This document shows, one piece after another, positions 12,425-22,785 of a stretch of 64,000 bases of DNA. Made by a program: the position numbers and the translations under genes. The DNA comes from Brachynemurus nebulosus (lineage: Eukaryota > Arthropoda > Insecta > Neuroptera > Myrmeleontidae). The stretch's first letter is position 1; the number at the start of each line of letters is the position of its first letter. Where the stretch lies: positions 171,516,395 to 171,580,394 of the forward strand of contig JAPWDM010000001.1 in NCBI GenBank assembly GCA_035578155.1, given 5' to 3'. The notes under the pieces were generated by a model that worked only from the letters and a program-made list of their open reading frames with translations, searched no databases and was not told the DNA's origin.

Positions 12425-13182
12425 TTTCATATGTGATGTGGTTGTTTCATTGCTGAAGTACGATATGATCTACCTAGGTATGTAAAAAAAATTCTCACTA
12501 AAAAGGGCCTTAGAATATTATTGATCGTCTGAGCGTTCTCCTTCAGAATAGGCTAAACTAGGGTGTAGGAGCAGCTTTAATCACAAGTTTATCCACCCGA
12601 TGGGATTTACCATTGGCAACATCTTAGGATGTTAGTCAGTGTTAAAGATTTATTAAATAAGATATTTATTTTAATAGCCAAAATAACATATTTTTGTTTA
12701 TCTCTAAAATGACGAATTTCCATACAAATTTTCATTCCCTATTTAACCCACGTAGGGGATGAGTTTTCAAAAATCTTTTGTTAGGGCACACCTACGTTAC
12801 ATAGGGAACTCCTGTGCAAAATTTCATTTTTCTAAACCCAATGGTTTAGGCTGTACGTTGTCTGTCAGTCAGTTAGTGTTAGGGATTTATTAAGTAGATA
12901 ATTTTTTTCCTGATGGTAATTTGCATATCCACGATAACTTGAAACATTCTGTATGGATAGCATTTGTATGAAAAGCAAGTAATAGAGTTAAAATAGAATC
13001 ATGAGTTCACCAAGTAATTCCTTGTAGAGTCATAACGAACGGATGCACATGCACAATATATAAAGCGCATTTGTATATACTGTATATACTTATTTTAATT
13101 TAATAATTCGGTTACGTAGAACCGGATTTATTTTTATTTTTTATTTTTAATTCAAATCAAAATCATTTTAGGTAAAATTAAT
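12425..13182. other. Intergenic, no gene
   Basis: No supported coding or RNA gene. The region 12540-12900 contains two similar blocks (GTTAGTCAGTGTTAAAGATT near 12632 and GTCAGTTAGTGTTAGGGATT near 12869), a diverged tandem repeat. Confidence 0.45.
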
Positions 13183-13330
13183 TTTTTCTACTCCTACTAT
13201 TAAAAGTAACATTTTGTGCACGGTTAACTATATGTAAAAATTAACAATTGCCCACACTGTGCGGAAATAGCGGTGGGCAATTATTTCGCACGGCTTAATT
13301 TAATAAAAAAGTTGGCTAGGTCTGATTTAA
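13183..13330 (+). repeat. Left part of split host repeat (cf. 63830-63960)
   Basis: This block (CTACTCCTACTATTA, AACATTTTGTGCACGG, AACAATTGCCCACACTG) matches, in inverse orientation, about 63830-63960. The sequence that follows it in that other copy reappears here only at 36690-37010. The family was therefore split at this locus by the ~22-kb nested elements plus ~0.9 kb of extra DNA. Confidence 0.7.
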
Positions 13331-14233
13331 TATATAATCACAGTTTAAATAATAGTTTGTTTCACAAACAGTTATGAAACGAGATGACGTAAGAGTGTCA
13401 TTTGAAATTCAAAAATTCCAAAGGGTTATCCGTGTTATGTACCTAAATAATGCATAACATTATGCATACTAATACAGTGAAAATATCATCACTAAATTTA
13501 ATTTAGAAAAATAAATTTGGAGGTCAAATTATTTTGTGAAAATTTACAGTTGATAATTATGTAAATAATTTAATTTTGTCTAAGTTTCACTGACTTTTAT
13601 AAAATTTTTAACAACGATGGCAGTGGAATTTTAACTGTCATTAAATTTTTTTTATTTAAAGCTTGTTATCAGTTATTTTTGATATTTCCTTGTAATTTTA
13701 GTGTGTTTTGTGATCTGTAAGATATTTCTGATATGTATTTAATTATTAAGGTGGCTTAAAATGTCTGGTGATAACTCTTGTGCTGCTAAATTTTGTTTAA
13801 ATCATTCAAAACAAAATTTCAATTTATGTTTTTTGTGAGTGCCGTTTGATGCAAATTTGTAAGTATTATTATAATTTGAATGTTTATGTAAAAATACATT
13901 GAATAATAAATAATTATTAATATTTTATAAAAATTCAGTTAATATTTTCGATTTCGACAGTGGTTGGTGCTAATAGGTCGTGACGATCTAAATTCTCGTG
14001 TTCAATACTGTCTTCAATTTCGCGTTTGTTCAATTCATTTTGAAGGAAGTTGCTTTTAGTTTTTCATATAATTTAACATGACCATTATCAACCCTCAATC
14101 TCACAGGTACAAACACGTACAATCACATAAGTAAAAAAGGACATACATAATTGTTTGTACTTATATCAAAAAAGGATAGAATGTGCGTTTCGCTACTGCC
14201 TATGGTAATAATCTTTTATTTATACTGTGATAT
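13331..14233. other. Left flank of outer element; possible THAP remnant
   Basis: AT-rich DNA. A short plus-strand reading from the ATG at 13761 has cysteine spacing and an FP/VPFD-like end loosely resembling the start of a THAP DNA-binding domain, but it is interrupted by a stop within ~30 codons. I treat this as weak. There is no other gene. Confidence 0.3.
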
Positions 14234-14239
14234 AATGTC
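14234..14239 (+). repeat. Target duplication AATGTC, left
   Basis: Six-base direct repeat immediately outside the outer element, matched at 36669-36674. Six bases is the length expected for Polinton/Maverick-type integration. Confidence 0.9.
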
Positions 14240-14369
14240 AGTAGTAGAAATATAAGAGAACGGGACCCTCCTTCCCTCCTGCCGACTTTTTGAGTGACCT
14301 CGGCAGGAGGCAAAACTACCGAGGCGGTTCTAGAAGCCTCCGGCGGTGGGTGGAGCAAAACTTGGTCTC

Positions 14370-14490
14370 CAACCTAACGATATCTAGTGAAATTTTTTCT
14401 AACCTAACAGAACCCAATGGAACTTGACCTAACCTAACGAAACCTAAGTGAACTTAGCTTAACCTAACAAAATTTTTTCTAACCTAAGAA
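14370..14490. repeat. Cluster of ACCTAAC (telomere-like) motifs
   Basis: Seven ACCTAA-containing words occur in ~120 bp near the tip of the outer arm, mirrored near 36418-36538. Their inverse, TTAGGT, contains the insect telomere unit TTAGG, but spacing is irregular, so this is not a telomere array. It could be a subterminal protein-binding cluster. Confidence 0.6.
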
Positions 14491-14639
14491 CTGAAAAATT
14501 CCCTAACAGATGGCGCAGCCATCTTCGAGCTTTGTAAATTCACTGCTAGATGGCGCAGCCACCTTTGATAGCGTTGCTAGTCTGGATTCCTGTGTGTAAG
14601 TTTGAAAAATTGTCAATAGATTGTATCGAAAACCTTTTT

Positions 14640-14966
14640 TTTGATAGTTAAACTAGCCATTAAAAGATGGCCTTGCTTTCATAATTTTATAATATTTTTA
14701 TCTGAAAACAGGCTTAAACTGTCAGCTGACGTCACTAAAGGTAAACTGATATCAAACAGCGAAGATTTCTCGCTAATATGCAAAAATGAATTTTATCATA
14801 TGATTGTATATTTTTATCTGAAAACAGGTTTAAACTTGTATAAATTGTCAGCTGACGTCACTAAAGGTAAACTGTTATTAATAGCGAATATTTCTGTCTA
14901 ATATGCAAAAAATGAAGCAACAGGTTTTAACCTGCATGGCTACATAAAGTGTGATAAATGACGTCA
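14640..14966 (+). promoter_or_regulatory. Duplicated CRE-type upstream region
   Basis: Two tandem copies of a ~120-bp block (each with ATCTGAAAACAGG, CAGCTGACGTCACTAAAGG and CTAATATGCAAAAA) precede the 132-aa gene. Perfect TGACGTCA palindromes lie at 14727-14734, 14853-14860 and 14959-14966, the classical CREB/ATF site. Mirrored in the right arm at about 35942-36268. Confidence 0.65.
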
Positions 14967-14983
14967 TCAGGCTATCTTTCTGC

Positions 14984-15013
14984 TATAAAAGGGCGCGACA
15001 GAATTTCTTCAGT
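14984..15013 (+). promoter_or_regulatory. Core promoter of 132-aa gene (left)
   Basis: TATAAAAG at 14984-14991 is followed 25 bp later by an arthropod initiator TCAGT at 15009-15013, 92 bp before the start codon. Mirrored in the right arm at about 35895-35924. Confidence 0.75.
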
Positions 15014-15104
15014 TACAATTTTGTTCGAAACTTTAGTGAAAAAACATTAAATCTTATTGTTGTGAATTTTCAATTGTTGTGTTAACAATTAATTATTGCC
15101 AACA

Positions 15105-15503
15105 ATGGAATCCATTACTACTGGTGCTTCATCTGGAAACAGAAACTTAATTCAAAAAATGGCTGGAAATTTTGTGGAGGAATTGAATCATCTTGGTGCT
15201 GTTAAACGATGGATTAAACTTTCTGATATGGAAATTGGAAAAGTATATAAAATAATGGGCGCAAGTCAATTGCCGTCAAAATTCGATTCATCGAAAATGA
15301 AGACAATATTGGAATTGGAAATTGGATACATTTCGTTACCAGCGAGATTTGACAATTTGAACGAGCAGATGCTGGCATGGTTGCAAAGCAATCCAAAACT
15401 GGGTATTATGAATAATGGACCCATTGGACTAACTCATAAATTGCAATTCAAAACGTTGGATCTTCTTGAAATCGTGGAGGATGCTGAATGGCGAATTTTG
15501 TAA
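15105..15503 (+). CDS. 132-aa conserved element protein (left arm copy)
   Basis: A 132-codon ORF starting at the first ATG after the promoter; an in-frame TTG nine bases upstream is not a credible start. Seen: a basic N-terminal helix, then MEIGKVYKIMGASQ, a hydrophobic strand ending GYISLPARFDNLNEQ, then SNPKLGIMNNGP and a C-terminal acidic helix. The pattern of a short G-x-x-Y-x-I strand followed by a LPARF loop and an LG-x-(I/M) strand recurs, to my knowledge, in small mobile-element proteins of insects and may be an OB-type fold that binds single-stranded DNA; that is inference. An accessory replication role alongside a DNA polymerase would fit. Its own TATA/initiator precedes it and AATAAA follows at 15585-15590. 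An identical product is encoded in the right arm. Confidence 0.7.
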   Translation: MESITTGASSGNRNLIQKMAGNFVEELNHLGAVKRWIKLSDMEIGKVYKIMGASQLPSKFDSSKMKTILELEIGYISLPARFDNLNEQMLAWLQSNPKLGIMNNGPIGLTHKLQFKTLDLLEIVEDAEWRIL

Positions 15504-15593
15504 TTTACTCTCTTCAAAATGTATTATTTAATTGTACTATGGATTTTAAAAATTTCAATATTGTATCAATTTTTACATATATTTAATAAAAAT

Positions 15594-15720
15594 TATAAAA
15601 AAACAAAAAAAAGACCAAAAAAACAAACAAAAAAACCAAAAAAAAACAAAAACAAAAACAAAAAAAAACAAAAAAAAAAAAAAAAACAAAAACAAAAACA
15701 AAAACAAAAAAAAAAAAAAA
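15594..15720 (+). repeat. (A)nC low-complexity tract
   Basis: Runs of AAAAAC and AAAAAAC downstream of the 132-aa gene. The right-arm counterpart (about 35190-35315) has a different number of units, so it is slipping independently. The Lys-rich open frame across it is a by-product. Confidence 0.8.
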
Positions 15721-17874
15721 TTTCGATTTTTTTTCAATACCCATCGCTAGACATTGATTTATATTCTAGTTTTGATTATGCCAGATTAATAAATAAACAT
15801 TATTTGGTGTTTAATAAAAAATTTAAAAAATCGATTTTTCAATTCAGGTCTCGTCTCTAAATCACAATTTTTGAACTAAGTATAAATCAATAATACATAT
15901 GAGTAATATTTGATATGCATCGTATTATTAGGTTTTATGGTGAATAATTATAAAACAAAAAAAGATTTAATATCCCCTGAAAACGAAAAATTTAATTTTT
16001 CACATGCTTAATAAAAATTATTTTTCAAGTTTAATAAAAATTATTCTTTATAAAATTGTCTATCAAATATTAGCCTTGCACATACATATAAGAAATGCTG
16101 ATTTGCTAAAATATAAATCTTGGAATGTGGATACATAATGTTATAAAAGTCCAATACGTTCATACATATGTATATATGAATATTACATTGTAATACAGGT
16201 ATTCGCTATATCTATATGAATCGTGTTTAAAAGCCAAATTTATTTTCCTGAATTTTTTAAAATATATATATAGTAATATAATATTTCGCATATATACAGT
16301 ACTCTGTTAAAAGTACGGGTTTCTACACCGTTAAAAACATATATTTTACAATATCAATATATTGTAAAAAAATCATATTTCTTAATATTTTTAAAACTGA
16401 ATATGTAATATCAAGAATTTAAAACAGTTTTGAAACATTAATTTCTCCTCATAATATTTTTTTAGTCTTAAATTAATAGCACAATGTTCCATATATTTTA
16501 AGAAAATTTTTCTTTTAATATTTTATAACTTATCTAAAAAATTTATAGCTATTTTTTATCCAAAAATTTATTACTTGCTATTGTTAAAAAATTAGTTAAA
16601 TATATCTATAGGTATTAAGTGACCCCTAGTTTTGTGAAAGACGGTAGTAAGAGCAATTCATCTTAAATACGAAATTATTTTATCAATGCTAAATAAGCGT
16701 TTTTTTTCTCATATTATCATACTCCAATATATTGTATATTATTATAATTTATAAAAATGTGTTTTATTTATTAAAAAATTTAGCAAAATTTTAAATAATA
16801 TCACGTCAAAATAATATTCAGAAGTCAATAAAAGACAATAGCAGTAAATTTATTAAGATAACTATAAATAAATATTAATCTAATGTTGAAATATTTATTA
16901 ACAAATAGTATTGCTTAGTAGAAAATTAGGTACCTATTGTTTTGTTTTCAAATTTACCTTTTTGCAATTAAAGAAAATTTTAGTAACTATCGATACCTAT
17001 ATAAAACGATACCCATAAAAGACAAGCATGCTCTGATCTCAACAATTTTTTCCCATGTTAAATTTGTATGTTCTTACTTCGCTGAAACTTATTATGTTTA
17101 TATATTCCCCCAATATTTTCTACCATAAACAATAGTTATAGCAAGCTAGGTAGGTATTGAATAAGTATTTTTTGTTTGTTAATTTATTGATGATAGAGAA
17201 AAAAAATTTATGATTTTATAGACAGTGAAATACATTTAAACTATTTTTTGCAGTTTAATTTTGTAAAAACACCTAAAAATTATCAGTCACAGACAAATAT
17301 TTCTAAGCAAACGAATTGAAAATGTAGTTTTATATCATAAGAATAAATGCGTATATATAGGGTGGACAGTAAATAACTCTCATAATTTTTAAAGAGCAGA
17401 TGAAAACTTTAATTTTGGATTACGAAATTTTATTTTTTTTCCGGAGTTAAGCTGCATTCAATTAATTAACCCTTTCCTGCACAGCAGTTTTAGATCATTA
17501 CTGTGCAAACGATACTTCAAATTAGCAAATCATTAATAACATGGGTAAATACTTATTAGCAAGAATTACATAGTTTACACATATGTTCTATCGCACCAGA
17601 ATGTTAATAGGACAATGCGATTTAATTGCCTATATTCAGGAGCAAGCAAAAACATTACCTATTTTAATAACTTAGAAAATACACATTACATAGTTCGTTG
17701 TAAGAACAATCATTTCGGTGATCTTTTTTTTTTTTAACGAATTACTAAATTTGCTTAAGGACTATGGTATGTAAGAAATAACAACACTCACATAATTTTA
17801 AAATAATTAACATATAGCTATTGGAAAAGTTACAAAGATTTTTTTAACAACTTATTAAATGCTGATAGCTTATT

Positions 17875-19008
17875 TTAATATCTCCTATAGGGCCTTAAGT
17901 ATAACCCTTCACCCGAAATTTTTTCATCACCATCGTTGGCGACTGTATTCTCGTCGTCATCAGCTTCTCCTTCGCTCGCAGTATCTTCGCTATCGCTAGT
18001 AGATGTTTTTTCATCATCATTGAATACATATTTTAACACTGGTTCAATAATATCATGCTTTTCCAATTCCCTGGTTATTGAGATAATCCGCTTTCCAATG
18101 TCACTTTCCTTTAAATTATTAAAATGGCTTCGTTTTTTCTCGTTTTCGATATAATCCGCGAAGCTGGGATTTATAATATGACTCCTTTCCATTAAATTGC
18201 ACACAGTATTAACCATTTCTTCTCCAATTTGCGTCTGAGTCGCTAAACTTCTTAGTTCATCAACTAAATGGTTCGGGTCATCAAAATATTCTTCTCCATC
18301 AACAGGTTTCGAATGGCCATTATGAAGGTTAGTATTTTCATCATCATATTTGAAACGTTTAGCTTCTCCATTTATTGAATTAGATGTTGAAGGTTGATCC
18401 TTTTCTTCCGAATTTTTATCTTCTTGTTCTTCATCCTTTGCGCATGCGTTCTGAAGCTCTTTGACCATTAATATGTCTAGAGCAGTTTGTAAGAGACCAG
18501 CTATCTTTGGAGTAAAACTTGTTTCTTTGTAGTTATCAGGCGATGGTAAATGCTTTTGTTCATCAGATCGATTATCTTCGACATTTACCGATTGTAGAAT
18601 ATTATGCGAGTTTTTTAAAGCGTGGAATTTACTTCTGATTGCTTCTGCTGCAGCCATCATACTTTCATCAAAAGTATTCAAGTTTCTTTTAGATAGATCT
18701 GTATCATTTTCGTGTTGATTTTGAAATACTGGTGCTTTATCTTCCTTTTCTTCATTTCTTGCTTCAAAACTATATTCGGTTTCATTATCATCATTTTCAT
18801 CATTAGATTTTGACGATTCACTTTGTCTCCTGTTCTCCGCGCTGTTCACTTGTGTCCCATTATTTACCGTGGTATATTCAAACTGATTATTTGCGATCTG
18901 GTCATTATTGTTTGTTTCATGTTCCTGAGTATGCACTCTTCTTTTCATATGACGTAAAAGAGAACTTCTCCGCGAAAATGTCTTGTCACAACGTATACAG
19001 TTAAACAT
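17875..19008 (-). CDS. Single C2H2 zinc-finger protein, 377 aa (left arm copy)
   Basis: An ORF of 377 codons starting next to its promoter. Residues 4-26 form one C2H2 finger (C4, C7, H20, H26), with helix residues R13 (-1), S15 (+2), S16 (+3) and R19 (+6). Residues ~30-250 are acidic and Asn/Ser-rich, probably disordered, with a nuclear-type basic patch after the finger. Residues ~245-330 hold two helical repeats of the form L-x2-L-x(5-7)-T/D-x-x-G-x-x-(I/M) (LVDELRSLATQTQIGEEMV and NLKESDIGKRIISITRELEK), resembling the LW/TFIIS-N module. The C-terminus is acidic. Likely a nuclear DNA-binding regulator of the element. It reads outward from the core array, divergent from its twin at 20227. 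The inner element carries a 341-aa paralogue. The finger is seen; the role is inferred. Confidence 0.8.
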   Translation of the reverse strand: MFNCIRCDKTFSRRSSLLRHMKRRVHTQEHETNNNDQIANNQFEYTTVNNGTQVNSAENRRQSESSKSNDENDDNETEYSFEARNEEKEDKAPVFQNQHENDTDLSKRNLNTFDESMMAAAEAIRSKFHALKNSHNILQSVNVEDNRSDEQKHLPSPDNYKETSFTPKIAGLLQTALDILMVKELQNACAKDEEQEDKNSEEKDQPSTSNSINGEAKRFKYDDENTNLHNGHSKPVDGEEYFDDPNHLVDELRSLATQTQIGEEMVNTVCNLMERSHIINPSFADYIENEKKRSHFNNLKESDIGKRIISITRELEKHDIIEPVLKYVFNDDEKTSTSDSEDTASEGEADDDENTVANDGDEKISGEGLYLRPYRRY

Positions 19009-19110
19009 TTTGATAGATGTGAAGAGTTCGATTTATAACATAACACTGATTAGTTTTTATATCGACATGATCTTATATAGTACAACCAGAGCAGAATTGA
19101 CGTAAAGTAA

Positions 19111-20125
19111 CACCAACAGTAAAGCAGCACAGAGACTGGTGCATTTTAGAATTTGTTTTTGGTGTAATTTGATGTCTTTATGGCGTATTTTTGATTTAAC
19201 TTGGAATCATTTGGTGTCAATTGGTGCACCTTTGGTGCATTTTGGTGTCATTTGGTGCAGTTTGGTGTCATTTGGTGCACCTTTGGTGCAGTTTGGTGTC
19301 ATTTGGTGCAACGTTGGTGCAGTTTGGTGTCATTTGGTGCACCTTTGGTGCAGTTTGGTGTCAATTGGTGCACCTTTGGTGCATTTTGGTGTCATTTGGT
19401 GCAGTTTGGTGTCATTTGGTGCACCCTTGGTGCAGTTTGGTGTCATTTGGTGCAACTTTGGTGCAGTTTGGTGTCATTTGGTGCACCTTTGGTGCACCTT
19501 TGGTGCAGTTTGGTGTCATTTGGTGCAGTTTGGTGTCATTTGGTTCACCTTTGGTGCAGTTTGGTGTCATTTGGTGCACTTTTGGTGAATTTTGGTGCAC
19601 CTTTGGAGCAGTTTGGTGTCAATTGGTGCACCTTTGGTGCATTTTGGTGTCATTTGGTGCAGTTTGGTGTCATTTGGTGCACCTTTGGTGCAGTTTGGTG
19701 TCATTTGGTGCAACTTTGGTGCAGTTTGGTGTCATTTGGTGCACCTTTGGTGCAGTTTGGTGTCAATTGGTGCACCTTTGGTGCATTTTGGTGTCATTTG
19801 GTGCAGTTTGGTGTCATTTGGTGCAGTTTGGTGTCATTTGGTGCAACTTTGGTGCAGTTTGGTGTCATTTGGTGCACCTTTGGTGCAGTTTGGTGTCATT
19901 TGGTGCACCTTTGGTGCAGTTTGGTGTCAATTGGTGCACCTTTGGTGCATTTTGGTGTCATTTGGTGCAGTTTGGTGTCATTTGGTGCACCTTTGGTGCA
20001 GTTTGGTGTCATTTGGTGCACCTTTGGTGCAGTTTGGTGTCATTTGGTGCAGTTTGGTGTCATTTGGTGCACCTTTGGTGCAGTTTGGTGTCATTTGGTG
20101 CACCTTTGGTGCATTTTGGTGTCAT
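19111..20125 (+). repeat. Core tandem array of TTTGGTG decamers
   Basis: From about 19205 to 20125 the sequence is an array of TTTGGTGNNN words, mostly spaced exactly 10 bp with occasional 11-bp steps (TTTGGTGTCA, TTTGGTGCAG, TTTGGTGCACC); about 90 units by length. Larger blocks containing TCAATTGGTGCACC recur several times, so higher-order duplication has occurred. 19111-19204 is a degenerate edge. The array sits between two divergent zinc-finger promoters and forms the loop of the giant palindrome. It is open in several frames only because the unit lacks stop codons, so I do not call it coding. Confidence 0.9.
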
Positions 20126-20155
20126 TACTTTACGTCAATTCTGCTCTGGTTGTAC

Positions 20156-20190
20156 TATATAAGATCATGTCGATATAAAAACTAATCAGT
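20156..20190 (+). promoter_or_regulatory. Core promoter of zinc-finger gene (right copy)
   Basis: TATATAAG at 20156-20163 and the initiator TCAGT at 20186-20190 are 30 bp apart, which is textbook arthropod spacing. The start codon is at 20227 and the array ends only 30 bp upstream of the TATA box, so array-bound protein would sit on the promoter. The left copy is mirrored at about 19046-19080. Confidence 0.8.
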
Positions 20191-20226
20191 GTTATGTTAT
20201 AAATCGAACTCTTCACATCTATCAAA

Positions 20227-21360
20227 ATGTTTAACTGTATACGTTGTGACAAGACATTTTCGCGGAGAAGTTCTCTTTTACGTCATATGAAAAGAAGAGT
20301 GCATACTCAGGAACATGAAACAAACAATAATGACCAGATCGCAAATAATCAGTTTGAATATACCACGGTAAATAATGGGACACAAGTGAACAGCGCGGAG
20401 AACAGGAGACAAAGTGAATCGTCAAAATCTAATGATGAAAATGATGATAATGAAACCGAATATAGTTTTGAAGCAAGAAATGAAGAAAAGGAAGATAAAG
20501 CACCAGTATTTCAAAATCAACACGAAAATGATACAGATCTATCTAAAAGAAACTTGAATACTTTTGATGAAAGTATGATGGCTGCAGCAGAAGCAATCAG
20601 AAGTAAATTCCACGCTTTAAAAAACTCGCATAATATTCTACAATCGGTAAATGTCGAAGATAATCGATCTGATGAACAAAAGCATTTACCATCGCCTGAT
20701 AACTACAAAGAAACAAGTTTTACTCCAAAGATAGCTGGTCTCTTACAAACTGCTCTAGACATATTAATGGTCAAAGAGCTTCAGAACGCATGCGCAAAGG
20801 ATGAAGAACAAGAAGATAAAAATTCGGAAGAAAAGGATCAACCTTCAACATCTAATTCAATAAATGGAGAAGCTAAACGTTTCAAATATGATGATGAAAA
20901 TACTAACCTTCATAATGGCCATTCGAAACCTGTTGATGGAGAAGAATATTTTGATGACCCGAACCATTTAGTTGATGAACTAAGAAGTTTAGCGACTCAG
21001 ACGCAAATTGGAGAAGAAATGGTTAATACTGTGTGCAATTTAATGGAAAGGAGTCATATTATAAATCCCAGCTTCGCGGATTATATCGAAAACGAGAAAA
21101 AACGAAGCCATTTTAATAATTTAAAGGAAAGTGACATTGGAAAGCGGATTATCTCAATAACCAGGGAATTGGAAAAGCATGATATTATTGAACCAGTGTT
21201 AAAATATGTATTCAATGATGATGAAAAAACATCTACTAGCGATAGCGAAGATACTGCGAGCGAAGGAGAAGCTGATGATGACGAGAATACAGTCGCCAAC
21301 GATGGTGATGAAAAAATTTCGGGTGAAGGGTTATACTTAAGGCCCTATAGGAGATATTAA
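20227..21360 (+). CDS. Single C2H2 zinc-finger protein, 377 aa (right arm copy)
   Basis: Encodes the same 377 residues as the left-arm gene at 17875-19008; see that entry for domains. The two copies are divergently transcribed from either side of the core array. Perfect protein identity between inverted copies points to recent duplication or gene conversion. Confidence 0.8.
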   Translation: MFNCIRCDKTFSRRSSLLRHMKRRVHTQEHETNNNDQIANNQFEYTTVNNGTQVNSAENRRQSESSKSNDENDDNETEYSFEARNEEKEDKAPVFQNQHENDTDLSKRNLNTFDESMMAAAEAIRSKFHALKNSHNILQSVNVEDNRSDEQKHLPSPDNYKETSFTPKIAGLLQTALDILMVKELQNACAKDEEQEDKNSEEKDQPSTSNSINGEAKRFKYDDENTNLHNGHSKPVDGEEYFDDPNHLVDELRSLATQTQIGEEMVNTVCNLMERSHIINPSFADYIENEKKRSHFNNLKESDIGKRIISITRELEKHDIIEPVLKYVFNDDEKTSTSDSEDTASEGEADDDENTVANDGDEKISGEGLYLRPYRRY

Positions 21361-22779
21361 AATAAGCTATCAGCATTTAATAAGTTGTTAAAAAAATCTT
21401 TGTAACTTTTCCAATAGCTATATGTTAATTATTTTAAAATTATGTGAGTGTTGTTATTTCTTACATACCATAGTCCTTAAGCAAATTTAGTAATTCGTTA
21501 AAAAAAAAAAAGATCACCGAAATGATTGTTCTTACAACGAACTATGTAATGTGTATTTTCTAAGTTATTAAAATAGGTAATGTTTTTGCTTGCTCCTGAA
21601 TATAGGCAATTAAATCGCATTGTCCTATTAACATTCTGGTGCGATAGAACATATGTGTAAACTATGTAATTCTTGCTAATAAGTATTTACCCATGTTATT
21701 AATGATTTGCTAATTTGAAGTATCGTTTGCACAGTAATGATCTAAAACTGCTGTGCAGGAAAGGGTTAATTAATTGAATGCAGCTTAACTCCGGAAAAAA
21801 AATAAAATTTCGTAATCCAAAATTAAAGTTTTCATCCGCTCTTTAAAAATTATGAGAGTTATTTACTGTCCACCCTATATATACGCATTTATTCTTATGA
21901 TATAAAACTACATTTTCAATTCGTTTGCTTAGAAATATTTGTCTGTGACTGATAATTTTTAGGTGTTTTTACAAAATTAAACTGCAAAAAATAGTTTAAA
22001 TGTATTTCACTGTCTATAAAATCATAAATTTTTTTTCTCTATCATCAATAAATTAACAAACAAAAAATACTTATTCAATACCTACCTAGCTTGCTATAAC
22101 TATTGTTTATGGTAGAAAATATTGGGGGAATATATAAACATAATAAGTTTCAGCGAAGTAAGAACATACAAATTTAACATGGGAAAAAATTGTTGAGATC
22201 AGAGCATGCTTGTCTTTTATGGGTATCGTTTTATATAGGTATCGATAGTTACTAAAATTTTCTTTAATTGCAAAAAGGTAAATTTGAAAACAAAACAATA
22301 GGTACCTAATTTTCTGCTAAGCAATACTATTTGTTAATAAATATTTCAACATTAGATTAATATTTATTTATAGTTATCTTAATAAATTTACTGCTATTGT
22401 CTTTTATTGACTTCTGAATATTATTTTGACGTGATATTATTTAAAATTTTGCTAAATTTTTTAATAAATAAAACACATTTTTATAAATTATAATAATATA
22501 CAATATATTGGAGTATGATAATATGAGAAAAAAAACGCTTATTTAGCATTGATAAAATAATTTCGTATTTAAGATGAATTGCTCTTACTACCGTCTTTCA
22601 CAAAACTAGGGGTCACTTAATACCTATAGATATATTTAACTAATTTTTTAACAATAGCAAGTAATAAATTTTTGGATAAAAAATAGCTATAAATTTTTTA
22701 GATAAGTTATAAAATATTAAAAGAAAAATTTTCTTAAAATATATGGAACATTGTGCTATTAATTTAAGACTAAAAAAAT

Positions 22780-22785
22780 ATTATG
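22780..22785 (+). repeat. Target duplication ATTATG, left
   Basis: Six-base duplication flanking the inner element, matched at 34449-34454. The uninterrupted left arm of the outer element carries a single copy in inverse (CATAAT at 16450-16455), which confirms the empty target site. Confidence 0.93.

Larger units (their letters stand above)
14240..19110 (+). repeat. Outer element, left inverted arm
   Basis: 4871-bp arm. From the tip inward: the terminal motif; a perfect 11-bp stem (14275-14285 with 14300-14310, 14-base loop); a GC-richer segment; a cluster of ACCTAAC motifs (14371-14490); two copies of AGATGGCGCAGCCA; duplicated CRE-bearing promoter DNA; the 132-aa gene; an (A)nC low-complexity tract; ~2 kb of AT-rich filler; and the zinc-finger gene reading outward. 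17361-17395 resembles the AGGGTG...AATAACTCTC ends of host MITEs seen at 51658 and 56394. Between 15860 and 17870 I see no gene. Confidence 0.9.
20126..22785 (-). repeat. Outer element, right inverted arm, inner part
   Basis: Inverse of about 16455-19110, ending at the ATTATG duplication where the inner element was inserted. Single-base differences from the left arm include GAGCAGATG versus GAGCGGATG (17396 region) and CTTAGTAG versus CTTAGCAG (16914 region). Confidence 0.9.

Noticed and set aside
13761..13860. THAP domain gene
   Set aside because: Only a loose cysteine pattern for ~25 codons followed by a stop; not enough to call a gene.
15519..15860. Lys-rich 113-codon frame
   Set aside because: It is a translation of the (A)nC tract, and the mirror copy in the other arm has a different length because of repeat slippage.
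19111..20125. CRISPR-like array
   Set aside because: Units are 10 bp with no unique spacers, in an insect-type genome; this is a minisatellite.
19139..20185. Long open frames (up to 325 codons) with Trp/Cys/Val/Phe repeats across the TTTGGTG array
   Set aside because: The decamer unit lacks stop codons in these frames, so every plus frame is open. The peptides are simple repeats in several overlapping frames and the array lies between two promoters.
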